Shown: positions 1 to 9,401 of the stretch, one piece after another
Numbering within the stretch: the first letter of the stretch is position 1
Layout of the letters: each line of letters begins with the position of its first letter
NCBI RefSeq assembly: GCF_000176175.1
Contig: NZ_ACZP01000013.1
Span: forward strand, 885,695-949,694
DNA: 64,000 bases
Direction of reading: 5' to 3'
From: Vibrio furnissii CIP 102972
GTDB lineage: Bacteria; Pseudomonadota; Gammaproteobacteria; Enterobacterales; Vibrionaceae
Notes under the pieces: model-generated
What the model was told of the DNA's origin: nothing
Databases searched by the model: none
The model's input: only the letters and a program-made list of their open reading frames with translations
Translations under genes and position numbers: made by a program

Positions 1-729
1 CAGCCACGGGCCAAAACTATCGAGCAGGCCAATGACCGAGCGTTTGGGAATGACGCGGCCGCTGAGCAGAATCGTCAGCCGTTCCACGTCTTGTTGTTTT
101 TCAGGATGGTAACGTAAAAAGTGCGCGCCACACGCCGCCGGATCGTCAAACCACTGCTTGTCGCGATACATGATCAGCGAATAACTGGCCCGCAGCAGCT
201 TTTTCGCAATCGTCTTTTGTGCCGCGCTCTGCTCGGCCGCATTGCCTGCTTTGGCGATTTTATCGCGGTAGAAGGTTAGCCAGTCGCCCACATCTTGGTT
301 CCAGTGCTTGGCGATTTCCCAGCTCGGTTCGTAATGACCAAAACATTCAGCCAGATCGTCACCGTAGACACAGACGCAGCAGTGGCGCAACATAAATCCC
401 CACGAGAAAATGCTGTCGAGCGTCGCGACATCACTCACCAAGGCCGTTTTGACGGACACATCGGTAATAAAAGGAAAGCTTTTTTGAAAACGCCAACGAA
501 TGGTGTTGAGCAGCGTGGTTTTGTTGTCGTCAAAGCCGCGCTTGGTGATCACCACCACATCGAGGTTAGATTCGCCCGGCCGCGCGGTTTTGCGCGCCAC
601 GCTGCCATACAAGTAGATACTGTGTAGACGTTCGCCAAGCCCGGCACGCAGAAACTTCACCAAATCGGCAATCGCCGGTTGGTACTCTGGCTGAAAAGGC
701 TGTTGGGGATCGATCACCGGCAAACTCAT
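1..729 (-). CDS. Nucleotidyltransferase-fold protein, partial (3' end off window)
   Basis: An open minus-strand frame of 243 codons runs from an ATG at 729 to the window edge without a stop. The N-terminal third carries an MNT/kanamycin-nucleotidyltransferase-like signature: YGSVARK near residue 43, followed by ESNLDVVVI. This corresponds to the GS...D-x-D metal-binding motif of polymerase-beta-type nucleotidyltransferases, but the first Asp of D-x-D reads Asn (S-N-L-D). A helical region follows, with positively charged and aromatic residues, such as aminoglycoside adenylyltransferase-like proteins have. No strong Shine-Dalgarno precedes the ATG. Substrate and function are not evident. The Asn substitution raises the possibility of a catalytically weak or inactive member. 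The fold call is fairly sure; the role is unknown. Confidence 0.75.
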   Translation of the reverse strand, partial: MSLPVIDPQQPFQPEYQPAIADLVKFLRAGLGERLHSIYLYGSVARKTARPGESNLDVVVITKRGFDDNKTTLLNTIRWRFQKSFPFITDVSVKTALVSDVATLDSIFSWGFMLRHCCVCVYGDDLAECFGHYEPSWEIAKHWNQDVGDWLTFYRDKIAKAGNAAEQSAAQKTIAKKLLRASYSLIMYRDKQWFDDPAACGAHFLRYHPEKQQDVERLTILLSGRVIPKRSVIGLLDSFGPWL

Positions 730-892
730 GGTCAAAAACAATATCCGTTCATGGGGAGACAGCGTTATGTTCGCCCAAGGCTACCGTTGAATCAATACCT
801 TGCCGAATCCGTTGCTGAAGAATTACACATTAAGCGAAAGAACAGCGAGTTTAGTCTCATCTCAGATATTCCTTTTCCCCCACTGCTTTAGT

Positions 893-898
893 TATAAT
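893..898 (+). promoter_or_regulatory. Candidate -10 element for efpL-yciU
   Basis: A consensus TATAAT lies 33 bases before the efpL start codon. The region about 17 bases further upstream is pyrimidine rich, without a good -35 hexamer. The call rests on the -10 element and its position alone. Confidence 0.4.
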
Positions 899-930
899 GC
901 GCCGAATTTAAGAACGAAGGAAATTATTCC

Positions 931-1497
931 ATGCCAAAGGCAAGTGAACTGAAAAAAGGTTTTGCGATCGTATCTAACGGCAAAACACTACTGATCAAAG
1001 ATATCGAAGTGACCACTCCAGGTGGCCGTGGTGGTTCTAAAATCTACAAACTGCGTTGTACTGACCTAACCACAGGTGCACGTGTAGATGAGCGCTACAA
1101 ATCGGACGATTTCCTGGATACCGTAGACATGAACAAACGCAACATTTCGTTCTCTTACGTAGACGGTGATGAGTGCATCTTCATGGATAACGAAGATTAC
1201 TCTCAATTCACATTCAAACAAGCTGACATCGAAGACGAGCTGCTGTTCATCACTGAAGAAATTCAAGGTATGCAAGTGGTTCTGGTTGACGGTAAAGCAG
1301 TTGCAATCGAACTGCCATCATCGGTAGAAATGGTGATCGAAGAAACTGACCCATCAATCAAAGGCGCGTCAGCTTCTGCACGTACTAAACCAGCTCGTTT
1401 CGCAACTGGTCTTGTTGTGCAAGTTCCTGAATACATCGCAACGGGTGAACGCGTGATCGTGAACACCACTGAACGTAAATTCATGAGCCGAGCGTAA
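931..1497 (+). CDS. efpL: Elongation factor P-like protein EfpL (YeiP)
   Basis: This 188-residue protein has the three-domain EF-P architecture: an N-terminal KOW-like domain (about 1-65) followed by two OB-fold domains. It is the YeiP/EfpL paralogue rather than EF-P itself: the loop that reaches the peptidyl-transferase centre reads TTPGGRGGSK (28-37), with Arg33 at the tip where EF-P has a modifiable Lys. By family knowledge EfpL binds ribosomes stalled at difficult peptide sequences and assists peptide bond formation without post-translational modification. A purine-rich GAAGGAAA precedes the ATG. yciU follows after four bases, so the two are probably co-transcribed and translationally coupled. 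Confidence 0.95.
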   Translation: MPKASELKKGFAIVSNGKTLLIKDIEVTTPGGRGGSKIYKLRCTDLTTGARVDERYKSDDFLDTVDMNKRNISFSYVDGDECIFMDNEDYSQFTFKQADIEDELLFITEEIQGMQVVLVDGKAVAIELPSSVEMVIEETDPSIKGASASARTKPARFATGLVVQVPEYIATGERVIVNTTERKFMSRA

Positions 1498-1501
1498 TTG
1501 C

Positions 1502-1822
1502 ATGTCTGATTTAATTTCTTACGACGACGCAATCGACGCCGCTTACGATATTTTCCTCGAAATGGCACCCGACAACCTAGAGCCAGCCGACGTGATTCTG
1601 TTCACCGCGCAATTTGATGACCGCGGTGCCGCAGAAATCGTTGAAGTGGGCGATGACTGGGATGAACAGGTTGGTTTTGAAGTCGATAAGGAAGTGTTCA
1701 CGGAAGTACGCATCGGCCTTGTCAACGAAGAGAACGACGTATTAGATGATGTGTTCGCACGAATGCTCATCAGCCGCGACCCGGATCAGAAAGCTTGCCA
1801 CATGATGTGGAAACGCGATTAA
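1502..1822 (+). CDS. yciU: HI1450/YciU family double-stranded DNA mimic protein
   Basis: A 106-residue, very acidic protein rich in Asp and Glu across its whole length (for example VEVGDDWDEQVGF near 53-65), matching the HI1450/YciU family in size and charge. Structures of the family suggested a surface that mimics double-stranded DNA, with possible binding to HU-type or other DNA-binding proteins; the cellular role is not settled. It starts four bases after efpL and is followed directly by a strong terminator, so it closes a two-gene operon. Confidence 0.85.
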   Translation: MSDLISYDDAIDAAYDIFLEMAPDNLEPADVILFTAQFDDRGAAEIVEVGDDWDEQVGFEVDKEVFTEVRIGLVNEENDVLDDVFARMLISRDPDQKACHMMWKRD

Positions 1823-1831
1823 TCTGCTTCA

Positions 1832-1858
1832 AAAACGCCAGCATCACGCTGGCGTTTT
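1832..1858. terminator. Bidirectional terminator between yciU and yqfB
   Basis: A perfect 11-bp stem (AAAACGCCAGC / GCTGGCGTTTT) with a five-base loop. It has A and T runs on either side, and can end transcription from both convergent genes. Confidence 0.9.
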
Positions 1859-1885
1859 CATTTTCGGTCGGTTACTCAACCCAGG

Positions 1886-2203
1886 CTATTCCACCAACTG
1901 GTACGTAATCACATACAGCTCTTCGATGCCCGGGTAAATATCGCTGATCACTTGCTTTAGTTCATCCAGCATCATGTTCTCCTGCTCAGCGTGATATGCC
2001 GTCAACGCCGAGAACTGAACCGGTTCCACACTCTCAATATGCAGGCGGCAGAACCAACGTCCTTCCTCCAGCGTACTCACATCCACTACCGTGCCCGGCT
2101 GATAATCTTTTTCACTGGCATCACGAATCGTGATCACTTTCTTGCCCGCCAGAATGTCGCGCTCAAATCGGGCGAAAAACGTCATGGTTGTTGGAGCTGT
2201 CAT
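1886..2203 (-). CDS. yqfB: N4-acetylcytidine amidohydrolase (ASCH domain)
   Basis: A 105-residue ASCH-domain protein closely matching E. coli YqfB, which hydrolyses N4-acetylcytidine to cytidine and acetate. The motif ILAGKKVITIRD (17-28) supplies Lys22 and Thr25, and HAEQEN (71-76) supplies Glu75; these align with the catalytic Lys, Thr and Glu of the E. coli enzyme. The ATG at 2203 was chosen because AAGGTG precedes it at good spacing. A start 27 bases upstream would add MIDLNKRCV, which the family lacks. Single gene, convergent with yciU. Confidence 0.9.
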   Translation of the reverse strand: MTAPTTMTFFARFERDILAGKKVITIRDASEKDYQPGTVVDVSTLEEGRWFCRLHIESVEPVQFSALTAYHAEQENMMLDELKQVISDIYPGIEELYVITYQLVE

Positions 2204-2487
2204 AACACACCTTTTATTCAAATCAATCACACACTGTGGTCGACACAGCGCTGCACCCTCAATTTGCGTAGATACAAATATCGAATACCGCAGCGATTAT
2301 GCGAGATCGCAGGGGGAAAATCACCAGATTCAACGGCCATATTTCACGATCATGCCTGATTTATCCCCTCCGACGTGCTGATTTCACCACACGTTGACGA
2401 AAGCGCGCCCTCAAAAATCAGACCTTGCTAACACCCTGAAGCAAAAACCTCCAGCAGCAATTGCAATTTGTCTTGCAGTTTTAGATT
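2204..2487. other. Intergenic region between yqfB and hutC
   Basis: This stretch separates two divergent genes and holds their promoters. The right half is AT rich and ends in a hutC operator candidate. No additional coding frame with a ribosome binding site is convincing. Confidence 0.5.
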
Positions 2488-2503
2488 ATTTGTATATTCA
2501 AAT
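2488..2503. promoter_or_regulatory. Candidate HutC operator (hutC autoregulation)
   Basis: ATTTGTATATTCAAAT is an imperfect palindrome 17 bases before the hutC start. It resembles the TGTATATACA core found before hutI and the TGTATA-type sites known for HutC repressors, so hutC probably represses itself. Confidence 0.55.
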
Positions 2504-2520
2504 TAATCACGCAGAACACA

Positions 2521-3240
2521 ATGTCCGAATCTCCCCTTTATTTACAGATCAAACACTTCATTCTGGATAACATTGAATCCGGTCGCTGGCCCGTCGGCCA
2601 TCGCATCGCGACAGAAATGGCATTGACGGAACAGTTCAATGTCAGCCGAATGACGGTCAATAAAGCGATTCGCGACTTGGTGACGGAAGGTAAATTGCAG
2701 CGCCGTCCGCGTTTGGGGACCTTCGTTTGCGCGCCGGAAGAGAAAGCTGAATCCCCGCTACTCGATATTCGCAACATCGCCGATGAAGTGGTCAGCCGGG
2801 GGAAGCGCTACCACAGTAAAGTGATACAGCAGCAACAGATGATTGCCGACGAAAGCGTCGCGACCAAGTTGGGGGTGATGCTCGGCACGCCGGTGTTTTA
2901 CAGCGAAATTCTTCATTACGCCAACGATGCGCCGCTGCAACTGGAAGTGCGCTGGGTCAACGCCCGTTATGCGCCCCATTATCTCCAGCAAGATTTCTCG
3001 CGCATCACGCCCAATCAATACCTCTCAGAAAACTGTCCGCTCAGCGCGATAGAACACACCGTTGAAGCCATCGTGCCCGATAGCCACATCAAAGCCACGC
3101 TGGCGCTCAATCCAAACGAGCCATGCCTGCTGCTCAACCGCCGCACGTGGAGTGGCGATAAGCTGGTCAGCTCTGCCCTGCTCTATCATCCGGGTTCTAA
3201 ATACAAGCTCACGTCCAAAGTATTGTTGGACGACAATTAA
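2521..3240 (+). CDS. hutC: Histidine utilisation repressor HutC (GntR family)
   Basis: A 239-residue GntR/HutC-subfamily repressor. The N-terminal winged helix-turn-helix (about 5-72) shows the typical LYLQIKHFI...IATEMALTEQFNVSRMTVNKAI pattern in two separated parts. A UTRA effector-binding domain (about 90-235) follows. Family knowledge: HutC represses hut genes and is released by urocanate, the first product of histidine breakdown. It sits directly upstream of hutIGUH on the same strand, but is separated from it by 156 bases holding a second operator. A candidate operator also precedes hutC itself. Confidence 0.93.
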   Translation: MSESPLYLQIKHFILDNIESGRWPVGHRIATEMALTEQFNVSRMTVNKAIRDLVTEGKLQRRPRLGTFVCAPEEKAESPLLDIRNIADEVVSRGKRYHSKVIQQQQMIADESVATKLGVMLGTPVFYSEILHYANDAPLQLEVRWVNARYAPHYLQQDFSRITPNQYLSENCPLSAIEHTVEAIVPDSHIKATLALNPNEPCLLLNRRTWSGDKLVSSALLYHPGSKYKLTSKVLLDDN

Positions 3241-3312
3241 ACCTGAAGACCGAAAGCTGATCACATTTTTGCAACATCAACCTTGCCGATGCCCCTCGTT
3301 TCCACTATTAAT

Positions 3313-3322
3313 TGTATATACA
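3313..3322. promoter_or_regulatory. HutC operator upstream of hutIGUH
   Basis: A perfect 10-bp palindrome, TGTATATACA, sits in an AT-rich stretch about 75 bases before hutI. It matches the core of the site upstream of hutC and of known HutC sites. Confidence 0.65.
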
Positions 3323-3396
3323 TTTAAATAGACAAATACACTTCACGCTGAAGTGCTCATTGAGTCATGACCGATGCATGACTGACCGAGGGAAAC

Positions 3397-4599
3397 ATGG
3401 AACTGATTCTGACCAACGCACGCATTGTCAGCATGCAAGCCGGAAGCGCTGGCTACCAACCCAGCGAGCCGATGAACGTGTTGATCCAAAACGGTCAAAT
3501 GACTGCCATCAGCGCAAAGGCCATCGACGCCGATGCCAAGCGCATTGATTGCAGTGGCAAACTGGTCACGCCTGGACTGATTGATTGCCACACCCACCTG
3601 ATTTACGCCGGTAACCGTGCGAATGAGTTTGAAATGCGCTTGCAAGGCGTACCGTATCAAACCATCGCGGCGCAAGGGGGCGGCATTATCTCTACGGTCA
3701 AAGCGACACGTCGTGCCAGCTTGGATGAGCTGGTTGAATTGGCCCTGCCACGTCTCGATGGCCTGCTAAAAAGCGGCGTGACGTCGGTCGAAGTCAAATC
3801 CGGTTACGGCCTGACGCTCAATGACGAAGTGAAAATGCTGCGCGCAGCGAAAGCGCTGGAAAATCACCGCCGGGTCAAAATCACCACGACGCTGCTGGCC
3901 GCCCATGCGCTACCACCGGAATACATCGGCCGCGCGGACGACTACATTGCGCACGTCTGTCAAACCATCATTCCGCAAGTTGCGGAAGAAAAACTGGCCA
4001 CCAGCGTGGACGTCTTCTGTGAATCGGTTGGGTTTAATCTCGCGCAAACTGAGCGTGTCTTTCAGTGCGCCCAAGCACATGGTTTGCAGATCAAAGGTCA
4101 TACCGAGCAACTGTCGAATCTGGGTGGCACGGCCTTAACCGCCCGTTATCAAGGCTTGTCAGCGGATCATATTGAATACCTCGACGAAGACGGCGTCAAA
4201 GCGCTGGCTGAAGCCGGAACTGTCGCCACACTGCTACCGGGTGCGTTTTATTTCCTGCGTGAAACGCAAAAGCCACCGGTTGCGACATTGCGCGCGTATC
4301 AGGTGCCGATGGCACTGGCGACCGACATTAACCCGGGCACATCGCCGTTTGCCGACCTAACCTTAATGATGAACATGGGCTGCACACTGTTCGGCCTGAC
4401 CCCAGAAGAAACTCTGCGTGGCGTTACCGTTCACGCAGCCAAAGCACTGGGCTTTGCAGAAACACGAGGTCAAGTTGCAACAGGCTTTGATGCCGACCTT
4501 GCGATTTGGAACATCGACCACCCGGCGGATCTCAGCTATCAGGTTGGCGTTCCTCGTTTACATGCACGAATTGTGGATGGAGCTTTCTGTCATGACTGA
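3397..4599 (+). CDS. hutI: Imidazolonepropionase
   Basis: A 400-residue amidohydrolase-superfamily enzyme. It converts 4-imidazolone-5-propanoate to N-formimidoyl-L-glutamate, step three of histidine degradation. The metal-binding HTHL motif lies in [12 protein letters not shown] near residue 65; further metal ligands are in KGHTEQLS and [10 protein letters not shown]. Length is normal for the family. GAGGGA precedes the ATG. It is the first gene of hutIGUH and overlaps hutG by eight bases. The order (third-step enzyme first) is the common Vibrio and Pseudomonas-like arrangement rather than pathway order. Confidence 0.96.
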   Translation: MELILTNARIVSMQAGSAGYQPSEPMNVLIQNGQMTAISAKAIDADAKRIDCSGKLVTPGLIDCHTHLIYAGNRANEFEMRLQGVPYQTIAAQGGGIISTVKATRRASLDELVELALPRLDGLLKSGVTSVEVKSGYGLTLNDEVKMLRAAKALENHRRVKITTTLLAAHALPPEYIGRADDYIAHVCQTIIPQVAEEKLATSVDVFCESVGFNLAQTERVFQCAQAHGLQIKGHTEQLSNLGGTALTARYQGLSADHIEYLDEDGVKALAEAGTVATLLPGAFYFLRETQKPPVATLRAYQVPMALATDINPGTSPFADLTLMMNMGCTLFGLTPEETLRGVTVHAAKALGFAETRGQVATGFDADLAIWNIDHPADLSYQVGVPRLHARIVDGAFCHD

Positions 4600-5596
4600 T
4601 TTTCCTCAAACTTCCCATCACTACCAATGGCTTGGTCGTCACGACGCTGAAGATGGCCAACTGGGCACACGGGTTCACCATGTGATGCAATGCCTGCAAG
4701 CCAGTGAACTCAGCGGCGAGCAACATGCTGTCTCTCTGGTCGGTTTTGAATGCGATGCCGGTGTAGCGCGCAACAAAGGACGCGTTGGCGCCAGCCAGTC
4801 GCCAAACCTGATAAGACAGGCGCTGGCCAACATGGCATGGCATCGCAGCTCAGCGCTCTATGATCTGGGCAACATTCATTGTGACAATGACGCATTGGAA
4901 CACGCTCAATCGCGCTGCGCACACGTGGTTGCGAAAGCGCTGTCTCATACGCCAGTAATCGTGTTAGGCGGTGGTCACGAAGTCGCATGGGCGACATTTC
5001 AAGGCTTGGCTCAGCATCTGCATGCGCAAGGCATCACCCAGCCACGCATCGGCATCATCAACTTCGATGCGCACTTTGACCTGCGTGCCTTTGAATCGGC
5101 GCTGGCCCCGGTCAAACCGAGTTCAGGCACACCATTTAATCAGATTCAGCACTACTGCGCCGAGCACAACTGGTGTTTTCACTATGCCTGTCTGGGTGTC
5201 AGCCGCGCGAGCAATACCGCCGCCCTGTTTGAACGCGCCGATGAACTGGGCGTGTGGTATGTGGAAGATCGCGCGCTGTCGCAAGCCAACCACATCTATC
5301 ACATGACGCAGCTGCAACACTTCATCGATGACTGCGATTATCTCTATCTCACCATCGATTTGGACGTGTTCCCCGCCGCGACTGCGCCAGGCGTGAGTGC
5401 ACCCGCGGCGCGCGGCGTGAGTTTAGAAACGCTGACGCCATATCTCGACCGGATTCTGCACTACAAAAACAAACTCATGATTGCCGATATTGCGGAATAC
5501 AACCCGACTTACGATATCGACCATCAGACTGCCCGCCTCGCGGCCAGATTGTGTTGGGATATCGCCAACACCATGGCCGAGAAAAATGTGCGCTGA
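4592..5596 (+). CDS. hutG: Formimidoylglutamase
   Basis: An arginase-superfamily enzyme of 334 residues. It hydrolyses N-formimidoyl-L-glutamate to glutamate and formamide, the last step of the four-enzyme route. Metal ligands are visible in [17 protein letters not shown] and [10 protein letters not shown]. The ATG at 4592 was chosen: it overlaps the hutI stop in ATGACTGA, has GGATGGAG upstream, and gives [13 protein letters not shown], the usual start. The frame is open further upstream inside hutI, but that part does not resemble the family. Translation is probably coupled to hutI. Confidence 0.94.
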   Translation: MTDFPQTSHHYQWLGRHDAEDGQLGTRVHHVMQCLQASELSGEQHAVSLVGFECDAGVARNKGRVGASQSPNLIRQALANMAWHRSSALYDLGNIHCDNDALEHAQSRCAHVVAKALSHTPVIVLGGGHEVAWATFQGLAQHLHAQGITQPRIGIINFDAHFDLRAFESALAPVKPSSGTPFNQIQHYCAEHNWCFHYACLGVSRASNTAALFERADELGVWYVEDRALSQANHIYHMTQLQHFIDDCDYLYLTIDLDVFPAATAPGVSAPAARGVSLETLTPYLDRILHYKNKLMIADIAEYNPTYDIDHQTARLAARLCWDIANTMAEKNVR

Positions 5597-5733
5597 TAGT
5601 TAGCCACGGGCCAGCCAACGCGAAACAACAAACCCGAAAACGCTCAACGGAAAACGAGCCAAACAAATGAAACACGGCGAATCCTTACCCGACACAACGG
5701 GGTTCGCCAACCCAAACATAAAGGAGTCGTAAC

Positions 5734-7431
5734 ATGACGCAGCACCACGCTCACGGTACCCGTCTGGACACAAGCCGCACCATTCGTGCACCCCACGGAA
5801 CCACACTACGCGCCAAATCTTGGCTGACGGAAGCACCATTACGTATGCTGATGAACAACCTTGACCCGGACGTTGCCGAACACCCGCATTCACTGGTGGT
5901 GTATGGCGGTATCGGCCGCGCGGCGCGTAACTGGGAATGTTACGACAAAATCGTCGAAGTGCTGGAGCGTCTGGAAGACGACCAAACGCTGGTGGTTCAA
6001 TCCGGTAAGCCCGTCGGCGTGTTCCCAACACACAAAAACGCCCCCCGCGTGCTGATTGCGAACTCCAACCTGGTTCCCCACTGGGCAAACTGGGAACACT
6101 TCAACGAGCTGGATAAACAAGGCCTGATGATGTACGGCCAGATGACGGCGGGCTCTTGGATCTACATCGGTTCTCAGGGCATCGTTCAGGGTACTTACGA
6201 AACGTTCGTTGCCGTCGCGAAGAAGCATTTCGACGGCAACGCGAAAGGTCGCTGGGTACTGACCGGCGGTTTGGGCGGCATGGGTGGCGCACAGCCGCTG
6301 GCCGCGACCATGGCCGGATTCTCGATGATTGCGGTGGAATGTGACGAGTCACGTATCGACTACCGCCTGCGCACCGGTTACGTAGATAAGAAAGCCACCA
6401 GCTTGGATGAAGCACTGGCGATCATTTACGAATCCGATGAGCCAGTCTCAGTTGGCCTGCTGGGCAACGCCGCAGACATTTTCCCCCAACTGATTGAACG
6501 CAACATCATTCCTGATGTGGTCACTGACCAAACTTCGGCGCACGATCCGCTGAACGGTTATCTGCCACTGGGCTGGAGCATGGAACACGCAGCAGAAATG
6601 CGCAAAGTTGACGAAGCGAAAGTCGTCAAAGCAGCGAAAGCGTCGATGGCGATTCAAGTTCGCGCCATGCTCGAACTGCAAGACCGCGGCGCCGCTACCC
6701 TCGACTACGGCAACAACATTCGTCAGATGGCGCTGGAAGAAGGCGTTGAGAATGCCTTTGATTTCCCAGGCTTTGTACCGGCGTACATTCGCCCACTCTT
6801 CTGTGAAGGCATCGGTCCTTTCCGCTGGGCGGCCCTATCTGGCGATCCAGAGGATATCTACAAAACGGATCAAAAAGTGAAAGAGCTGATCCCGGATAAC
6901 CCGCATCTGCACAACTGGCTGGACATGGCGCGCGAACGCATTCACTTCCAAGGTCTACCGGCACGCATCTGTTGGGTCGGTCTGAAAGATCGTGAACGTT
7001 TGGGTCAGGCATTCAACGAAATGGTCAAAAATGGCGAACTGAAAGCGCCCATCGTCATCGGTCGAGATCACTTGGACTCCGGCTCCGTCGCCAGCCCGAA
7101 CCGTGAAACCGAAGGCATGATGGACGGTTCAGACGCCGTGTCTGACTGGCCACTACTGAACGCGCTGCTCAATACCGCAGGCGGTGCGACCTGGGTGTCG
7201 TTGCATCACGGTGGCGGCGTCGGCATGGGCTTCTCCCAACACTCCGGTATGGTGATTTGCTGTGACGGCAGTGATGATGCATCACAACGCATTGCACGTG
7301 TCTTGCACAACGATCCAGCCACAGGCGTGATGCGTCATGCGGATGCAGGCTACGACATCGCAAAACGCTGTGCCAAAGAACAAAAGCTCGATCTGCCGAT
7401 GCTGAACGACGAGCTGGCTCAACTGAAGTAA
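5734..7431 (+). CDS. hutU: Urocanate hydratase (urocanase)
   Basis: A 565-residue urocanase that converts urocanate to 4-imidazolone-5-propanoate using tightly bound NAD+ as an electrophile. Glycine-rich NAD-binding segments ([28 protein letters not shown]) and the conserved active-site Cys region ARICWVG are present; [11 protein letters not shown] is the family signature near the C-terminus. AAGGAG precedes the ATG. The 137-base gap after hutG is the largest in the operon, but holds no visible terminator. Confidence 0.97.
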   Translation: MTQHHAHGTRLDTSRTIRAPHGTTLRAKSWLTEAPLRMLMNNLDPDVAEHPHSLVVYGGIGRAARNWECYDKIVEVLERLEDDQTLVVQSGKPVGVFPTHKNAPRVLIANSNLVPHWANWEHFNELDKQGLMMYGQMTAGSWIYIGSQGIVQGTYETFVAVAKKHFDGNAKGRWVLTGGLGGMGGAQPLAATMAGFSMIAVECDESRIDYRLRTGYVDKKATSLDEALAIIYESDEPVSVGLLGNAADIFPQLIERNIIPDVVTDQTSAHDPLNGYLPLGWSMEHAAEMRKVDEAKVVKAAKASMAIQVRAMLELQDRGAATLDYGNNIRQMALEEGVENAFDFPGFVPAYIRPLFCEGIGPFRWAALSGDPEDIYKTDQKVKELIPDNPHLHNWLDMARERIHFQGLPARICWVGLKDRERLGQAFNEMVKNGELKAPIVIGRDHLDSGSVASPNRETEGMMDGSDAVSDWPLLNALLNTAGGATWVSLHHGGGVGMGFSQHSGMVICCDGSDDASQRIARVLHNDPATGVMRHADAGYDIAKRCAKEQKLDLPMLNDELAQLK

Positions 7432-7442
7432 GGACAATGGAC

Positions 7443-8978
7443 ATGTTGAATTTAGTCATTAAACCGGGTTCGCTCACGCTGAACCAACTGCGTCAAATCA
7501 GCCGCTCACCTGTGACACTGTCACTCGATTCAGCCGCGATTCCTGCCATTGAACAGAGCACGCAGGTTGTCGAGCAAGTGATTGCGGAAGGTCGTACCGT
7601 GTACGGCATCAACACCGGTTTTGGATTGTTGGCAAACACCAAGATTGCACCCGAGGATCTGGAAATCCTACAACGCAGTATCGTGTTGTCACACGCTGCC
7701 GGTATTGGTGAATTCATGGCCGACGAAACTGTTCGTCTGATGATGGTGCTGAAAATCAACAGTCTGGCCCGCGGCTTCTCAGGCATTCGCTTGGAAGTGC
7801 TGGAAGCGCTGATGGCACTGGTTAACAGCGAAGTGTACCCGTGCGTCCCTCAAAAAGGGTCGGTAGGTGCATCAGGTGACTTGGCGCCACTGGCTCACAT
7901 GAGCACCGTACTACTGGGCGAAGGTCAAGCGCGCCACAAAGGTGAAATTGTTTCAGGCTTACAGGCACTCAAAATCGCCGGTCTAGAACCTGTCACGCTG
8001 GCGCCCAAAGAAGGCTTGGCATTGCTAAACGGCACGCAGGCATCGACGGCATTCGCCCTCGAAGGCTTGTTTATGGCGGAAGATTTGTTTGCATCAGCGA
8101 CCGTGTGCGGCGCCATGTCGGTGGAAGCTGCATTGGGCAGCCGCCGCCCGTTTGATCCGCGTATTCATCGCGTGCGCGGCCATCGCAGCCAAATGGATGC
8201 TGCCGCGGCCTATCGTCACCTGCTAGACAGCCAGAGCGAGATTGGCAATTCGCACCAAGGGTGTGAAAAAGTGCAGGATCCTTATTCACTACGCTGCCAA
8301 CCTCAAGTCATGGGCGCGTGTCTGCAACAAATCCGCAATGCGGCCGAGACTCTGGAAGTCGAAGCCAACTCGGTATCGGACAACCCATTGGTGTTTGCCG
8401 ACGATGGCGACATCATCTCCGGCGGTAACTTCCATGCCGAACCGGTTGCGATGGCGGCGGACAACCTGGCGCTGGCGATTGCCGAAATCGGCAGCCTGTC
8501 TGAGCGTCGTATGGCGCTACTAATCGACAGCGCGCTGAGCAAACTGCCCCCATTCCTGGTTGACAACGGCGGCGTGAACTCCGGTTTTATGATTGCGCAG
8601 GTCACTTCAGCGGCGCTGGCGAGCGAAAACAAAACGCTGGCGCACCCCGCGTCAGTGGATAGCCTGCCCACATCCGCCAACCAAGAAGACCACGTTTCCA
8701 TGGCGACCTTTGCAGGGCGTCGTCTGCGTGAAATGAGCGAAAACACTCGCGGCATTTTGGCGGTGGAATACCTCGCGTCGGCTCAGGGTCTGGACTTCCG
8801 TGCGCCAAATAAATCGTCCGCGCGCGTGGAAGAAGCGAAGCAAATTCTGCGCAGTAAAGTGCCGTTCTACGACAAAGACCGCTACTTTGCGCCAGACATC
8901 GCCGATGCCAACGAACTGCTGAAGCAGGCGGTGCATAACCACCTGATGCCAGAGCAGATTCTGCCAAGCTTTCAGTAG
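7443..8978 (+). CDS. hutH: Histidine ammonia-lyase
   Basis: A 511-residue MIO-type ammonia-lyase that deaminates L-histidine to urocanate and ammonia, the first step of the pathway. The Ala-Ser-Gly triad that cyclises into the MIO electrophile is in [15 protein letters not shown] near residue 142. The ATG at 7443 was chosen over the in-frame ATG at 7437 because AAGGA from the hutU stop region sits at proper distance from 7443 but is only two bases from 7437. It is the last gene of hutIGUH. Its 3' end is the first unit of a short tandem repeat, and a terminator follows. Confidence 0.96.
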   Translation: MLNLVIKPGSLTLNQLRQISRSPVTLSLDSAAIPAIEQSTQVVEQVIAEGRTVYGINTGFGLLANTKIAPEDLEILQRSIVLSHAAGIGEFMADETVRLMMVLKINSLARGFSGIRLEVLEALMALVNSEVYPCVPQKGSVGASGDLAPLAHMSTVLLGEGQARHKGEIVSGLQALKIAGLEPVTLAPKEGLALLNGTQASTAFALEGLFMAEDLFASATVCGAMSVEAALGSRRPFDPRIHRVRGHRSQMDAAAAYRHLLDSQSEIGNSHQGCEKVQDPYSLRCQPQVMGACLQQIRNAAETLEVEANSVSDNPLVFADDGDIISGGNFHAEPVAMAADNLALAIAEIGSLSERRMALLIDSALSKLPPFLVDNGGVNSGFMIAQVTSAALASENKTLAHPASVDSLPTSANQEDHVSMATFAGRRLREMSENTRGILAVEYLASAQGLDFRAPNKSSARVEEAKQILRSKVPFYDKDRYFAPDIADANELLKQAVHNHLMPEQILPSFQ

Positions 8979-9023
8979 GTAAGATCTTGCAGTAAGTCAC
9001 TTCTTACAGTAAGTCGCATCTTG
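8973..9023. repeat. Three tandem 17-bp imperfect repeats at the hutH 3' end
   Basis: Three adjoining 17-base units: CAGTAGGTAAGATCTTG (8973-8989), CAGTAAGTCACTTCTTA (8990-9006) and CAGTAAGTCGCATCTTG (9007-9023). Unit 2 matches unit 3 at 14 of 17 positions and unit 1 matches unit 3 at 13. The first unit includes the last hutH codon and its TAG stop, so the array looks like expansion of the gene's own tail. Confidence 0.75.
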
Positions 9024-9034
9024 CGTATCCATCA

Positions 9035-9056
9035 GAGCCCTGCGGGGCTCTTTTTT
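9035..9056 (+). terminator. Terminator of hutIGUH
   Basis: GAGCCC-TGCG-GGGCTC followed by six T residues: a classic intrinsic terminator 57 bases after hutH. Confidence 0.9.
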
Positions 9057-9075
9057 GTGCGTTTATGTAGCGCGT

Positions 9076-9225
9076 TTATTTTGCGCATTGACTACGCCGA
9101 CAGCGCTGCGAACAATACTTCACCTCATCCCAGCAACGTGCCCATTTTTTGCGCCATTGAAATGGCCGCGCGCAAACGATGCAAACTTTAGACGGTAAAT
9201 GCGCTTTGTGATGACCCGCCATCAT
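9076..9225 (-). CDS. DUF2256 small zinc-binding protein
   Basis: A 49-residue basic protein on the minus strand, beginning [13 protein letters not shown]. It carries the DUF2256 signature: [18 protein letters not shown] followed by [10 protein letters not shown], giving CxxC...C...C-x3-C spacing typical of a small zinc-binding fold. GGAGG stands five bases before the ATG at 9225; the next codon is also ATG (9222) and could be the true start. The function of the family is unknown. It is isolated between the hut terminator and a divergent DUF3581 gene. Confidence 0.85.
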   Translation of the reverse strand: MMAGHHKAHLPSKVCIVCARPFQWRKKWARCWDEVKYCSQRCRRSQCAK

Positions 9226-9364
9226 GGCCGCCTCCGCGTGGACTTTTCAAGAAATACGCAGATGACACAAGCACGATCAATGTCATTTGTCTCTCTTTTG
9301 CGCTCAAAGCTAAGATTTCACAATAAGTTGGCACTCATTGGACCATTAAAACTTTTGATGCGGC

Positions 9365-9370
9365 TATAAT
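9365..9370 (+). promoter_or_regulatory. Candidate -10 element for the DUF3581 gene
   Basis: TATAAT lies 32 bases before the ATG. The nearest -35-like hexamer, TTGGAC, is too far away (21-base spacer), so only the -10 is proposed. Confidence 0.4.
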
Positions 9371-9401
9371 CCGAGGCAGTTTTGACGAAATAGCGTAAAT
9401 T

